From: Verrucomicrobiaceae bacterium
Lineage (GTDB): Bacteria; Verrucomicrobiota; Verrucomicrobiia; Verrucomicrobiales; Verrucomicrobiaceae
Length of the DNA stretch: 34,056 nucleotides
Assembly (NCBI GenBank): GCA_024232965.1
Contig: JACKQF010000016.1
Coordinates: 1-34,056, forward strand
Reading direction: 5' to 3'
This document shows, one piece after another, positions 23,287-34,056 of this stretch. Both the position numbers and the translations under genes were made by a program. The notes under the pieces were generated by a model. The model worked only from the letters and a program-made list of their open reading frames with translations. It made no database searches and was not told the origin of the DNA. Each line of letters begins with the position of its first letter. Position 1 is the first letter of the stretch.

Positions 23287-24693
23287 ATGCCTTGCCATCG
23301 ATTTGACCTTCCCAGCAGTCGCCGCGACTTTTTGCAAAGTGCCGGTTGCGGTTTCGGTGCCGTAGCCCTGGCCGCCCTCATGGGCGATCAGGCCCAGGCC
23401 TCAGCCGCCCAGTTGCCGCAGCGCATCGCCCGGGCAAAAAGCGTCATCTTTCTCTTCATGGAAGGCGGCCCCAGCCATCTGGACACCTTTGACTACAAGC
23501 CCTTGCTGAACAAATTGGCCGGACAGACACTGCCCGCCAGCTTTAAACCGCCCATCACGGCCATGGGCGAGTCCGGATCGCCCCTGCTAGAGTGCAAACG
23601 CACCTGGAAGCAACGCGGCAAGAGCGGGCTGTGGATTTCTGATTGGTTTGAAAACGTCGCGACTCATGCCGACGATCTTGCCGTCATTCATTCCTGCGCA
23701 TCCAGCGGCATCAATCACGCAGGCGGTGTTTGCTCGATGAATACCGGCTCAGTCTTCGGCGGGCGCCCATCTCTCGGCGCTTGGGCTTCCTATGGACTCG
23801 GCACCGAAAACAAAAACCTGCCTGGTTTCGTTGTCATCAAAGACAGTGAAGCCACCGTCGTGAACGGCGTTCGCAATTGGGGCAATGGCTTCATGCCAGC
23901 CGTGTATCAAGGGGTCGAGTTCAACTCCGATGGAGTGCCCATCAAATACCTCGACAACCCCAAAGGCGTGGATCGCAAACGTCAGCGCGACAAGCTTGAT
24001 CTGCTCGCCTCACTCAACGAACACTACGGTGCAACCCGCCAAGACAACACCGAACTCGATGCCCGCATCCAAGGCTACGAACTCGCCTATCAGATGCAAG
24101 CGGAGGCACCCGAAGCCGTGGATCTGAGCAAAGAAACCGAGGCCACCAAAAAGCTCTACGGCATGGATCAAGAAGCGACCGCTGTGTATGGACGCAACTG
24201 CCTGCTGGCTCGTCGTCTCGTTGAAAACGGCGTCCGCTTTGTGCAACTCTACAGCGGCGCAGGCAGCAAGTGGGACAGCCACAAAGGCATTGAGGTCAAT
24301 CATTCCCGCCTCTGCAACGCTGTGGACAAGCCCATCGCTGGCCTGCTGGCGGATCTCAAGGCACGCGGCATGCTCGACGAAACACTCGTGATCTGGGGCG
24401 GCGAGTTCGGCCGCACTCCGATGAGCGAGCAAGGCGATGGCCGCGACCACAACCCCACTGGCTTCACGATGTGGATGGCAGGCGGCGGCGTTAAAGGCGG
24501 CCGAACCTACGGTGCCACCGATGATCTGGGCCTGTATGCAATCGAAGATCGGCTGCACGTTCATGACCTCCACTCCACCATCCTCTACCTCTTGGGGCTC
24601 GATCACACCCGGCTGACCTACAATCACAAGGGTCGCCCAGAACGCATCGATCAAAACGAAGGCAACGCCTACACGAAGCTCCTGGAAGCCTGA
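23287..24693 (+). CDS. DUF1501 family protein, Tat-exported, alkaline-phosphatase-like fold
   Basis: A 468-residue DUF1501 protein. Its N-terminus, MPCHRFDLPSSRRDFLQSAG, has a near-ideal twin-arginine motif S-R-R-D-F-L followed by a hydrophobic CGFGAVALAALMG segment. Candidate metal-site stretches match the other DUF1501 protein of the window: FLFMEGGPSHLDTFDYKP, QLYSGAGSKWDSHKG, VIWGGEFGRTPMSEQGDGRD and HNPTGFTMWMAGGGVKGG. The gene starts four bases after the DUF1549/DUF1553 stop, so the two are one operon. Its TGA is directly abutted by the reverse-strand TGA of the AddA-like gene, leaving no intergenic base for a terminator. The specific reaction of DUF1501 proteins has not been established to my knowledge. 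Confidence 0.93.
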   Translation: MPCHRFDLPSSRRDFLQSAGCGFGAVALAALMGDQAQASAAQLPQRIARAKSVIFLFMEGGPSHLDTFDYKPLLNKLAGQTLPASFKPPITAMGESGSPLLECKRTWKQRGKSGLWISDWFENVATHADDLAVIHSCASSGINHAGGVCSMNTGSVFGGRPSLGAWASYGLGTENKNLPGFVVIKDSEATVVNGVRNWGNGFMPAVYQGVEFNSDGVPIKYLDNPKGVDRKRQRDKLDLLASLNEHYGATRQDNTELDARIQGYELAYQMQAEAPEAVDLSKETEATKKLYGMDQEATAVYGRNCLLARRLVENGVRFVQLYSGAGSKWDSHKGIEVNHSRLCNAVDKPIAGLLADLKARGMLDETLVIWGGEFGRTPMSEQGDGRDHNPTGFTMWMAGGGVKGGRTYGATDDLGLYAIEDRLHVHDLHSTILYLLGLDHTRLTYNHKGRPERIDQNEGNAYTKLLEA

Positions 24694-27600
24694 TCACACC
24701 TCCACATCGATCACTTCACATCGGTGGGTAAAGAGCAATTGGCATCGGATCACCTCCGGTGCCAGTCCCGTCATTCGACATAGCACCTCGCGATAGGTCT
24801 GGAGCTGTGGACGATAGCCATTGATGCGTTCAGCCAAAGCCTCTGCGCCATCGACCTTGTCCGTCTTAAAGTCCAAGATCGTCGCTGAACCAGCTTCCAG
24901 GATGACTCGGTCGAAGGTGCCAGACAGCCACTCGCCCTTCAGCAAAATCTCAAACCGCTTCTCCCGCCAACACTGGGCCGCTGGCGATGGACGACACAAA
25001 GCCTTGCGCGCCGGAGCCGCAGCAAGACAACGCCGGACCTCATCCAGCGCTCGATTGCGAATGCTCGGATCAGGACATGGGACAGCAGCCCAGAGTTTCT
25101 CCAAATCTGCAGTGTCCATCTCATCCAGCCAAAGAATCTGCTCAAACAACGCATGTACCAGGGTGCCGTAGGATCGGGCAAATCTTCCACCGCGAGAGAA
25201 CAGTTGCTTGGCCGTGACAATAGAAGTTTCAGAACCACTCGGAGTCCGCCGCACAGGACGCAGGCGAGTCTCGCCAGGCACCACGGAGCGATCCGGTGCC
25301 TCTGTTTCAGCATCCTCAGGCAGTGCTTTGCGCGGCAGTTTCTCAAACCAATGCCGATCCGTTGCTGAGGTCTCACTTTCAAAATACGCATCTGCCTCCA
25401 CGCCACAGAAGTGGGTGCGTGGTGCCTCCCCCTTCCCGCCTAGAGTCGTCTCTAGCAGCTTGATGAAGTTCTCCGACTTGGAGTTAGCGGAGCGCGGAGC
25501 TGTGATGAGATAGTTCGCATACTTGGCCCTCGTCAGTGCCACGTAGAATTTGCACAACTCCTCATAGGCAGCCTCTGCCTCGCGCTCCTCTCGGTATTCC
25601 TTCAGCACCTCATCCGCCTTCACGATGTCTGAAGACGGCAAATCAAACACCCACTCCACTTCCCGCTTTTCACCACGCTTTACTCCGATCCCGCGACGCA
25701 CCGTGCGCATCGAGTTCCCTTCCAGATCGGGCAGGATCACGCAGTCAAAGGTCAGGCCCTTGGACTTGTGGATCGTCATGATCTGCACAGCGTTGCGAGT
25801 GTCTGGCTCGCGCACTGTGTAGTTCCCGGCGTAGCCGAGGAATTCATCGATATCACGACTGCCACTGGCATCAAAGAGTCGCGCAGCCAAGGCAAAGTCC
25901 TCCGTGCGACGCAGGCTAAACTCATCCAGCGCCGTTCCACTCGACACCAGTTCACCGATCCAATGCCGCAGTGTTGCCTCAAATCCATCGTCAAACACTC
26001 GCCGCAGGACATCCGCACACAGACGTCCGGGATTCATCTCCAACCGATCAAACACCACCGCAAATGGCGTCATCCGCAGATGCTCCCAAGCCATCGTATC
26101 CCCCGGATGCGCCGCCGTCTTCAGCAGGCTTAGCAAAGCTAGCGTTACCGGATTGTCTGTAGCAATGGCGATCTCCGATTCACACATCACCGGAATCCGC
26201 GATGGCGAATGAGCACGCAGATAATCCACCAAATCACGCGCGGTTCGGTTGGCTTGAACAATGATCGCGCAGCTCAGACCAAGGGCGACAGGCTGGATCT
26301 CCTCCAAGATCCCAGACACCAGCGCAAAGTGATCTTCCTCTTCAACCTTGGCCCCATCTTGCGCCACCGGCTGCAGCATCGCGCAGTAGCCCGGCATGGT
26401 CTCGTGCACACCCGCCACGAGGTGCGGTTCCCACCTCCATCGATTGCGAGCATCTCTAGGCAGACTCATTTCTTCAAATGCCTTCGCATCACCAAAAACT
26501 CGATTCACGAGTTGAATCACATCATGCCCCGAGCGCCATGAAACATTCAGCGGCCGCTCTCGGATGCGCTGCACCTTCTCCGAATTGTAGCGATGCAGCA
26601 CGTCCTCAAACAACTGCACATCACCCCCACGCCAGGCATAGATCGCCTGCTTGATATCTCCAACCTGGAAGAGCGTGCGTTCGTCTGAGACATCCTGCAC
26701 GGCTTCATCGATCAGGTTTTCAATGACCGACCACTGAATGTGGTTCGTGTCTTGAAACTCATCCAGCAACCAGTGGTCGTAGCGCGAATCCAGTCGGTAA
26801 TCGATGCGCAGACGTTCATCCGCCCCAGGCACCTGAGACAACATCGGACGCGGCAGATCCTTGGCAAACTCATGTCCGGCCAAAATCAATTCCATGTCCT
26901 GAAACGTCAACCGCCCCTGCCGCCGCACTTGGCGGGACCAGTTCTCCTCATACAGCGATAGCACCTCCCAGACACCCTGCGTGCGTTCCAGACGCACCAC
27001 AATTTCCGCCCCGACGATTGATGTCACGATGCCACGCACCAGCAGGCAAGCCTCACGCTCCAGCTTCTGCTTCTTGCGATTCACCGTCAGATCACACTCA
27101 CCCGCCTTCACCGCGTTCCATTCGGGCAGCAGCTTCTCGATGAAGAACTTCGTGCGTTTCGGAAAGGCATTCCCAGCGACATGCGCCAGTGCTTCGTCCT
27201 GAAACTCCCGCCAAAATTCCACCGCCGCCTCGGGCGCGTCATCTCGGTCAAAGATCACCAAGAGCTTCGCAAACGACTCCTTCAGATCCACCTGCGGAGC
27301 CAACCACTCACAGCGCCCGGGCCAGATTGCTTTGGGATTTCCCCACAGCTCTTTTCTTCCCGCATGCAGCATGATCTCGTGCTGATTCTCCACAAATTCA
27401 TCCAGCACCGATCGGATGCTCGACTCCTCTTTGCCAAAGGTCGCCCGCCGAAAGGCCTCCAAGAAATCCTTCTGCGCTGCCAGACCGCCCGCACCTGTTT
27501 TCAGGCCCGGAAGACTGCGCCGAAATACTCGGCGATACACCCGCTCACGCTCCGTCGCACCTGCGTGCTCGCTCAGGATCTCAAAGTCACCCGCCAGACC

Positions 27601-28026
27601 AAACTCCGCCGGAAAGGCACGCAGAATCGATGAGAAAAAACTATCCAGCGTCCCCAGAAAGAGTTTGGGCATTCGCGAAATGAAGACCCGCAACAATTGG
27701 CGGTAGTCCTGCGATTTCAGGCGACGCAGGATCGGACGCAGCGGATCATTCGCCGCCTCGGGATCCACCGTTTCATCTCCCGCCAGACCGGCAGCATACT
27801 TCTCGCACGACGCCGCGCGCGCCAACTTCTCCAGGATCGAATCAAAGAACTCGCCCGCGGCTTTGCGCGTGAAAGTAACGGCCACGATCCGCTCCGGGGC
27901 GATCTCCTGCCCTGCCAGCATCTGCTGCGCCATCAGCGCGATGTAGCGATTCGTCAGTTGCCACGTTTTGCCAGATCCAGCCGAGGCCAGGATCATCTCA
28001 TTGGGGATAGCTTCCATCGTGCTCAT
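24694..28026 (-). CDS. addA: AddA/RecB-like UvrD helicase-nuclease
   Basis: An 1110-residue superfamily 1 helicase with a C-terminal PD-(D/E)XK nuclease, like the AddA subunit of the AddAB double-strand-break resection enzyme. Walker A is ASAGSGKT at 14-21. TFTRKAAGEF is motif Ia. LLDEFQDT (about 415) is Walker B/motif II. VGDIKQAIYAWRGGD (about 454) is motif III. QIMTIHKSKGLTFDCVILPD (about 745) and ALTRAKYANYLIT are motifs V and VI. The nuclease shows YGTLVHALFEQ, then TFDRVILEAGSATILDFKTD (about 1047) and the following R-P-Q-L-Q-T-Y, with the D..D-x-K active-site pattern intact. The start overlaps the AddB-like stop by four bases (ATGA), so the two subunits are made together. Family assignment is strong; AddA versus another RecB-like name is less certain. 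Confidence 0.88.
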   Translation of the reverse strand: MSTMEAIPNEMILASAGSGKTWQLTNRYIALMAQQMLAGQEIAPERIVAVTFTRKAAGEFFDSILEKLARAASCEKYAAGLAGDETVDPEAANDPLRPILRRLKSQDYRQLLRVFISRMPKLFLGTLDSFFSSILRAFPAEFGLAGDFEILSEHAGATERERVYRRVFRRSLPGLKTGAGGLAAQKDFLEAFRRATFGKEESSIRSVLDEFVENQHEIMLHAGRKELWGNPKAIWPGRCEWLAPQVDLKESFAKLLVIFDRDDAPEAAVEFWREFQDEALAHVAGNAFPKRTKFFIEKLLPEWNAVKAGECDLTVNRKKQKLEREACLLVRGIVTSIVGAEIVVRLERTQGVWEVLSLYEENWSRQVRRQGRLTFQDMELILAGHEFAKDLPRPMLSQVPGADERLRIDYRLDSRYDHWLLDEFQDTNHIQWSVIENLIDEAVQDVSDERTLFQVGDIKQAIYAWRGGDVQLFEDVLHRYNSEKVQRIRERPLNVSWRSGHDVIQLVNRVFGDAKAFEEMSLPRDARNRWRWEPHLVAGVHETMPGYCAMLQPVAQDGAKVEEEDHFALVSGILEEIQPVALGLSCAIIVQANRTARDLVDYLRAHSPSRIPVMCESEIAIATDNPVTLALLSLLKTAAHPGDTMAWEHLRMTPFAVVFDRLEMNPGRLCADVLRRVFDDGFEATLRHWIGELVSSGTALDEFSLRRTEDFALAARLFDASGSRDIDEFLGYAGNYTVREPDTRNAVQIMTIHKSKGLTFDCVILPDLEGNSMRTVRRGIGVKRGEKREVEWVFDLPSSDIVKADEVLKEYREEREAEAAYEELCKFYVALTRAKYANYLITAPRSANSKSENFIKLLETTLGGKGEAPRTHFCGVEADAYFESETSATDRHWFEKLPRKALPEDAETEAPDRSVVPGETRLRPVRRTPSGSETSIVTAKQLFSRGGRFARSYGTLVHALFEQILWLDEMDTADLEKLWAAVPCPDPSIRNRALDEVRRCLAAAPARKALCRPSPAAQCWREKRFEILLKGEWLSGTFDRVILEAGSATILDFKTDKVDGAEALAERINGYRPQLQTYREVLCRMTGLAPEVIRCQLLFTHRCEVIDVEV

Positions 28027-31013
28027 ACGCCCACCTCCATGTTCGTGATTGCGCTGGGATCGACCGCCGTCAGGACATCACCAAAGAACATCGCACCAAA
28101 GGCATCCGAATACGGGATCTTCTCCGCAGGCGGCCAGAAGGTGCGCGATCGCACCGCATCGATGATTCCCTCCGCGCATTGCTTGGCGCTCGCCAGCAGC
28201 GCGCCTTCCAGTTGTGGCCAGGGATCCAGACCGATGTCGATCTTTGTCTTGCCCAGAGTCGCATAGGCTGTCTGAATCTTCGCCCCAGGATAGCGCCGCT
28301 CCATCGCCAGACGATACAGCGGCAATTGCAGATCCGTCCAGCGCGCTAGATCGCCGCCGCTATTGGTCGTCAGCATCCATGCAGGAAAGGCCTCCGCATC
28401 CTCGGTGCGCTTGAGTTTGATCATGTGGTATTCCTCCACAGACTTGCGCTGCCGCTTCACTGAATTGTAAGGCGAGTAAGTCTTAAAATCGATCAACCGC
28501 ACTCCGAAGTGATCATTCACCTCCACACGATCCACGATGCCGCTGACCATCATGCCGGCCAACTCCCAGGGATCGCCCTCAGGGCTGATGCGCGTCTCCG
28601 CAACTTCGATGCGCCATCCTTCTTTTCGCTCCTGCGCCTCAAACGCCGCCCACCACGACAACCTCTGCCGCGCCGACTCGCGCTGGATGATCACCGGGAC
28701 CGTCAGACGCGCGCCATACACCCCATGCAGATAGCGATCAAGGATTGCATGAAATTCCGCCGCGATCTTCGCCTCATCCGTCAGCGTCTTGGTCTCGCCT
28801 TCCTTGGCAAAAGTCTCCATCACATGATGCAAAAGATTGCCGAACTCCAGCGGGTCCATCTCGGTGCGAGACGCATCCACCTCTTCCATCTTCAGACCGT
28901 GCTTCAGATAAAAGCGAAACGGGCACATCAGATAATCGCGAAACTGAGTCACGCTCAGCTTCTTGAACAGACTGTGATCCCCCGGCAAAGGCTGCGGCTT
29001 CAAAGGCCAGGCCAATTTCCAGGAAACTGGATCCACACGCAGATGCGGCTTTTCAAAGAACTGCAGCGTGCGCTCTGGCAGATCCTCGTCCGGACATTGA
29101 AACAGCAGCCGCGATGGACGCAAAGGTTCCGCGCCAGCACCGATCCGACCAAAAACAAAGTCCACCCTGCCACCATTGTGTCGCCGCGACTCAATCGCCG
29201 TCGTCATCAGGCAGGCATCCCGCGCAAAGCGCGTCTCATTGTGGCGCAACCCCAGTGCACGACGCGCCGAGTCCGGCAGGAATTGATGCCCCAGGATCGC
29301 CTCAGGCACCTTGCCATCGTTCATGCCCGTCACCACCAAATGCAGCGCATCCTCCCACAGCAGTTCCAGCCAACCTTGCAGATCGATATCGCGAGCACCA
29401 CGCTCCGGGTAAAACACCTGCTCCTCCAGAACCAGCAGCAGCAACTCCAGACGATTCGCCGCGCTCAACTCCCCTGGAAAGTCCGCCGCAGGACCATCCA
29501 GCGCATCCAGCACCTCCGCTAATTGATCCGCGATCGCTGCAAAGATCGCATCCTGAGGACGGTCCGTGCGGAATCGCCGACCCGCAAAAACCTCCGCCAG
29601 GAATTCCATCAAGGCCGCCGCAAATCCAGTCCCGGACAAAGCCTTCACCGTCCCCTGGATCCAGCGCAGCCCCAGCAGCAGCACCGCAGCGCGCTCCTCA
29701 CCCAACGCACGCGGCGCCAGCTCGATGGCATCGTCCAGCGTATCGGGCAGCGCCTTGACGGACAGACGATCCAGATCATCCAGCAGACCTTTCAGCGATG
29801 GGCGACTGCCGTGCTCAGTCTCATACAGACGTCGAATGGTCTCCGCCACATCGGGACAGCGAATCAAATCCGCCACCGCACCAAAGGCACCCGTGCCGAC
29901 AAGTTGGCTGACGATCCCCAGCAGGTGAAACACCCCATGCGTCGCCATCGGTCGCCCCGCCGGATCGTAGGCACCGACACCGCGCGCCTCCAGCGCTTTC
30001 TCTAGCGGAGCCGTCACCTCCGGATCAGCGATCCCCAGCGCCGCCACGGATCCAGGATCAGCGTAGCCCGCCAGTAGCTCGATGGCCACCGCCGCCTGCT
30101 CCGCCGGATTGCTGCCCTGATGGATTGTATCGTGCGGAGAAGGAAGGTCCACCGTCTCCGTCAGCCAACGCTCCACCACAGGTCGGCCCCAGGCATCAAA
30201 GTGGTCGCCATGCGTGGCCTCCGGCGCAAAGATCAGCACCTCCACCGGCACCGTGCGCGACCAGCGCCCCAGCGCCTCGATCGCCAGCGTCGATGGATCC
30301 AGCACGCCCGCCAGCACCACCCGCTTCACCCCATCCGGGATCGCCCCCTGGCTCGCCGCACGGCGACGCGTCACCTGCCAGTCGGCCATGCCCTTTGCCT
30401 CCGTCTCACGCAGACAGGCACGCTCGAGGTTTGCCAAATCTCGCCACCGCTCCGGCTCCATCTCGCTGCCTTCCAGCATTCGTGCCGCATCGATCAGGCT
30501 CAGGCCGTTTTCATTCAAAGTCTCCCGCACCTGCAGCAGATCCCCCGCCGTCTTCAGCGCCCAGCTAAAACTCCGCTCCACCGGATCCACCGGGAAGAGA
30601 GCTCGATGCGCCTCCAGATCGATCCGCAGAAGCTCCGCCGTCCAGATCAACGCCGTCTCCACCTTCCCCGCCGCCTTCACCTCACGCAGTCGCTCTGGCG
30701 ATGTCAGAAAGTCCGGCGTCACCGTCAGTGGCGGCAGCACCGCAGCATCAAACTTCGCCGCATGCACCGCCAGCGCTTCCCGCAATCGACGGCTCGCATT
30801 GCGAGTCGGCACCACGATGAGCAGCTCGCTCAAATCCAGGACTCCACGCCCCGACCACCCCGCCGCCAGATGCGCCACGATCCCCTGCACCAAGGGAACC
30901 TCCCACCCCATAAAAAGCCGCCGCGCAGCCGCAGCAGCGCTGGCCACAGGCACAGCAAAAAGATCAGCCGAATCATCGGCAGCAGCGGAGGGAGCATTCT
31001 TGGGTCGAGGCAT
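28023..31013 (-). CDS. addB: AddB-like PD-(D/E)XK nuclease subunit
   Basis: A 996-residue partner of the downstream AddA-like protein. The N-terminus (LFMGWEVPLVQGIVAHL, then LLIVVPTRNASRRLREAL) has the inactive-helicase look of AddB, with no Walker A P-loop, as in proteobacterial-type AddB. The C-terminal nuclease has VTQFRDYLMCPFRFYLKHGL (about 690), FGNLLHHVMETFAKEG, VRLIDFKTYSPYN (about 838, the D-x-K pair) and TDLQLPLYRLAMERR. AddB proteins commonly hold an iron-sulphur cluster with one Cys in the CPFRFYLKH segment and three near the C-terminus. Here the first Cys is present, but the usual C-terminal trio is replaced by IPYSDAFGAMFFGD, so the cluster is probably absent. With AddA it would resect double-strand breaks for RecA loading. 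It starts 57 bases after the deacetylase gene. Confidence 0.83.
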   Translation of the reverse strand: MPRPKNAPSAAADDSADLFAVPVASAAAAARRLFMGWEVPLVQGIVAHLAAGWSGRGVLDLSELLIVVPTRNASRRLREALAVHAAKFDAAVLPPLTVTPDFLTSPERLREVKAAGKVETALIWTAELLRIDLEAHRALFPVDPVERSFSWALKTAGDLLQVRETLNENGLSLIDAARMLEGSEMEPERWRDLANLERACLRETEAKGMADWQVTRRRAASQGAIPDGVKRVVLAGVLDPSTLAIEALGRWSRTVPVEVLIFAPEATHGDHFDAWGRPVVERWLTETVDLPSPHDTIHQGSNPAEQAAVAIELLAGYADPGSVAALGIADPEVTAPLEKALEARGVGAYDPAGRPMATHGVFHLLGIVSQLVGTGAFGAVADLIRCPDVAETIRRLYETEHGSRPSLKGLLDDLDRLSVKALPDTLDDAIELAPRALGEERAAVLLLGLRWIQGTVKALSGTGFAAALMEFLAEVFAGRRFRTDRPQDAIFAAIADQLAEVLDALDGPAADFPGELSAANRLELLLLVLEEQVFYPERGARDIDLQGWLELLWEDALHLVVTGMNDGKVPEAILGHQFLPDSARRALGLRHNETRFARDACLMTTAIESRRHNGGRVDFVFGRIGAGAEPLRPSRLLFQCPDEDLPERTLQFFEKPHLRVDPVSWKLAWPLKPQPLPGDHSLFKKLSVTQFRDYLMCPFRFYLKHGLKMEEVDASRTEMDPLEFGNLLHHVMETFAKEGETKTLTDEAKIAAEFHAILDRYLHGVYGARLTVPVIIQRESARQRLSWWAAFEAQERKEGWRIEVAETRISPEGDPWELAGMMVSGIVDRVEVNDHFGVRLIDFKTYSPYNSVKRQRKSVEEYHMIKLKRTEDAEAFPAWMLTTNSGGDLARWTDLQLPLYRLAMERRYPGAKIQTAYATLGKTKIDIGLDPWPQLEGALLASAKQCAEGIIDAVRSRTFWPPAEKIPYSDAFGAMFFGDVLTAVDPSAITNMEVGV

Positions 31014-31070
31014 GAGAGGCGGAGTCCCCCAGCCTAGAAGTTTCCGCCCGATTGTCGAACAAGGATTGCG

Positions 31071-32012
31071 TCAATCCCCCAGCAGCGCCCGCACGTGCGC
31101 GCACACACCCGCCGCCAGACCGCCCACATTGTAGCCGCCCTCCAGCACCGATACCAATCTCCCGCCGCAGGTCTCGCTGGCAAACTGCATCAGCCACTGC
31201 GTCAGCACGGCAAAGTCTGGGTCCGTTAGTTGGAACTGCCCCAGCGGATCTCCCACTCGCGAGTCAAACCCTGCCGAGATCATCACCAGATCCGGCTTAA
31301 ACTTCTGCGCCGCAGGGATCAGCCGATCCAGGAACGCCGCGCCGATCTCCTTCATCCCGGAGCCCGCCGGCAGCGGTTGATTGATGATGCAACCCTTCCC
31401 CTTGCCCTGCCCTACCTCTTCCGCATGACCGGTGTAAGGATACCAGGGGCTCTGGTGCGTGCTAAAGAAAAGCACACTGCCGTCCTCGTTAAAGATGTCC
31501 TGCGTGCCATTGCCGTGATGCACATCCCAGTCCACGATCAGCACCTTGCCCGCGCCATGCTTGCGCTGCGCATACCGCGCGCCGATCGCCACATTGTTGA
31601 ATAGGCAAAACCCCATCCCCTGCGCAGGCCGCGCGTGATGCCCCGGCGGACGCACCGCACAGAAGGCGCGGTTCAGCTTGCCACTCATCACCCCGTCCAC
31701 CGCATTCAGCACACCGCCCACCGCGCGCGATGCCACATCAAAGGACTTCAGGCACACCTGCGTATCGCCCGTGCTCAGTTCATGCGCACCAGATCGCACA
31801 TCGCGCTCTGCCGTCTTGTAGTACTCCTTCGTGTGGCACAGCTGGATCTCGTCAGGCTCCGCCAGCCGTTGCTGAATCGGCAGCGTCTCATCGGTGATCC
31901 CGCGTTTTGCTAGCGACTCCATCACCGCACGATAGCGCGCTGGCGACTCTGGGTGATCTTCACCCGTGTCGTGATCGCGAAAAACATCATCAAGAAGAAG
32001 ACCTGTATTCAT
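31071..32012 (-). CDS. Histone-deacetylase-family amidohydrolase (class II/AcuC-like)
   Basis: A 313-residue zinc amidohydrolase of the histone deacetylase/AcuC/acetylpolyamine amidohydrolase family, which removes acetyl groups from lysines or polyamines. The family hallmarks are complete: RPPGHHARP (His125-His126), GMGFCLFNNVAIGA, DWDVHHGNGTQDIF (Asp163 and His165 as zinc ligands), STHQSPWYP, AGFDSRVGDPLG (Asp250, third zinc ligand) and EGGYN (Tyr294, the transition-state tyrosine). Length is typical and there is no signal peptide, so it acts in the cytoplasm. It lies downstream of a Pat-like acetyltransferase gene on the same strand, which suggests the two might write and erase the same modification; with 196 bases between them, co-transcription is uncertain. 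Which substrate it uses cannot be told from sequence. Confidence 0.92.
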   Translation of the reverse strand: MNTGLLLDDVFRDHDTGEDHPESPARYRAVMESLAKRGITDETLPIQQRLAEPDEIQLCHTKEYYKTAERDVRSGAHELSTGDTQVCLKSFDVASRAVGGVLNAVDGVMSGKLNRAFCAVRPPGHHARPAQGMGFCLFNNVAIGARYAQRKHGAGKVLIVDWDVHHGNGTQDIFNEDGSVLFFSTHQSPWYPYTGHAEEVGQGKGKGCIINQPLPAGSGMKEIGAAFLDRLIPAAQKFKPDLVMISAGFDSRVGDPLGQFQLTDPDFAVLTQWLMQFASETCGGRLVSVLEGGYNVGGLAAGVCAHVRALLGD

Positions 32013-32060
32013 ACCTGCATCACATCATAGACCGAGCCGCATCACAAGATAGGAATCTCG

Positions 32061-32138
32061 CCGCCACCGTGGCGGAGTGGCGGAGTTTTGCCAGCACCAC
32101 ACTCCATCGCTCCATCACTCCACTCCTCCATCACTCCG
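32061..32138. repeat. Short imperfect tandem repeats upstream of the deacetylase gene
   Basis: Within the 196-base gap between the acetyltransferase and deacetylase genes, CTCCATC-type units recur four times (32102-32138: CTCCATCGCTCCATCACTCC, then CTCCTCCATCACTCCGG). They are preceded by GTGGCGGA/GTGGCGGA units and a CCGCC-ACCGT-GGCGG hairpin (32061-32075). On the minus strand this gives a GGAGTGATGGAG pattern. The rest of the gap shows no gene; a promoter for the deacetylase gene is likely here but I cannot place one. Confidence 0.5.
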
Positions 32139-32208
32139 GAAGAAGCAAAACCACCTAACGTGATGAAGCGCGGCATCAATGGTTTTCTCTCGCAAGGCCC
32201 CAACATGA

Positions 32209-34056
<1,848 letters not shown>

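Noticed and set aside
28509..29522. Long plus-strand open frames opposite the addB-like gene
   Set aside because: Gln/Arg/His-rich low-complexity translations typical of antisense frames; the minus strand has nuclease motifs.

Overview
The window looks like a chromosomal segment of a moderately GC-rich member of the Planctomycetota-Verrucomicrobiota group. A Verrucomicrobiaceae (Prosthecobacter-like) host is my best guess, but that is inference from gene content alone. The pointers are many cytochrome-c-like 'planctomycete' proteins (PSCyt1, DUF1549/DUF1553, DUF1587/1595/1592/1588/1585), their twin-arginine partners (DUF1501, DUF1552), a Rhodopirellula/Verrucomicrobium-type ECF sigma factor with a FecR-like regulator, and few recognisable Shine-Dalgarno sites. 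No rRNA, tRNA, CRISPR array, transposase or phage gene was seen.

Layout. Bases 2-127 (+) are the tail of a probable HpcH/HpaI-type aldolase. From 149 to 20022 every gene is on the minus strand. In the direction of transcription this stretch reads: an orphan DUF1592-type cytochrome protein (20022-17641); a DUF1549/DUF1553 cytochrome protein with its DUF1501 partner (17548-13185); then a sigma-led operon (13113-2389) of ECF sigma factor, FecR-like regulator, DUF1592 protein, DUF1552 protein, alpha/beta-hydrolase esterase, second DUF1592 protein and Asp-box (BNR) beta-propeller; and last a DUF1552-SGNH hydrolase pair (2336-149). A divergent plus-strand pair, DUF1549/DUF1553 with a lectin-like insert plus DUF1501, fills 20148-24693. 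The remainder, all minus strand, is housekeeping: an AddA/AddB-like helicase-nuclease pair (28026-24694 and 31013-28023), a class II-type histone-deacetylase-family protein (32012-31071), and the C-terminal two-thirds or so of a Pat/PatZ-like acyl-CoA synthetase-GNAT fusion that runs off the end (34056-32209).

How it may work together. The sigma gene and the downstream DUF1552-SGNH pair are preceded by the same two-part sequence, TCTGTCAGGA-N14-GCGTTGCA, identical at all 18 fixed positions with identical spacing. This is the expected form of an autoregulated ECF promoter. It implies that one sigma/FecR switch controls the whole 13 kb block through two transcription units. The block encodes exported multi-haem-candidate proteins, Tat-exported alkaline-phosphatase-like or unknown-fold partners, two exported hydrolases and a beta-propeller. 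Several proteins, including the FecR regulator, carry extra beta-rich, possibly carbohydrate-binding regions. I infer a periplasmic, redox-linked system for handling a decorated (for example acetylated) glycopolymer that is sensed through FecR. The substrate and chemistry are unknown.

A second structural signal is a palindromic 18-mer, GCAGACAGGAGTGTCTGC, and its variants. It is scattered only through the sigma-controlled block and lies mostly inside or at the ends of reading frames.
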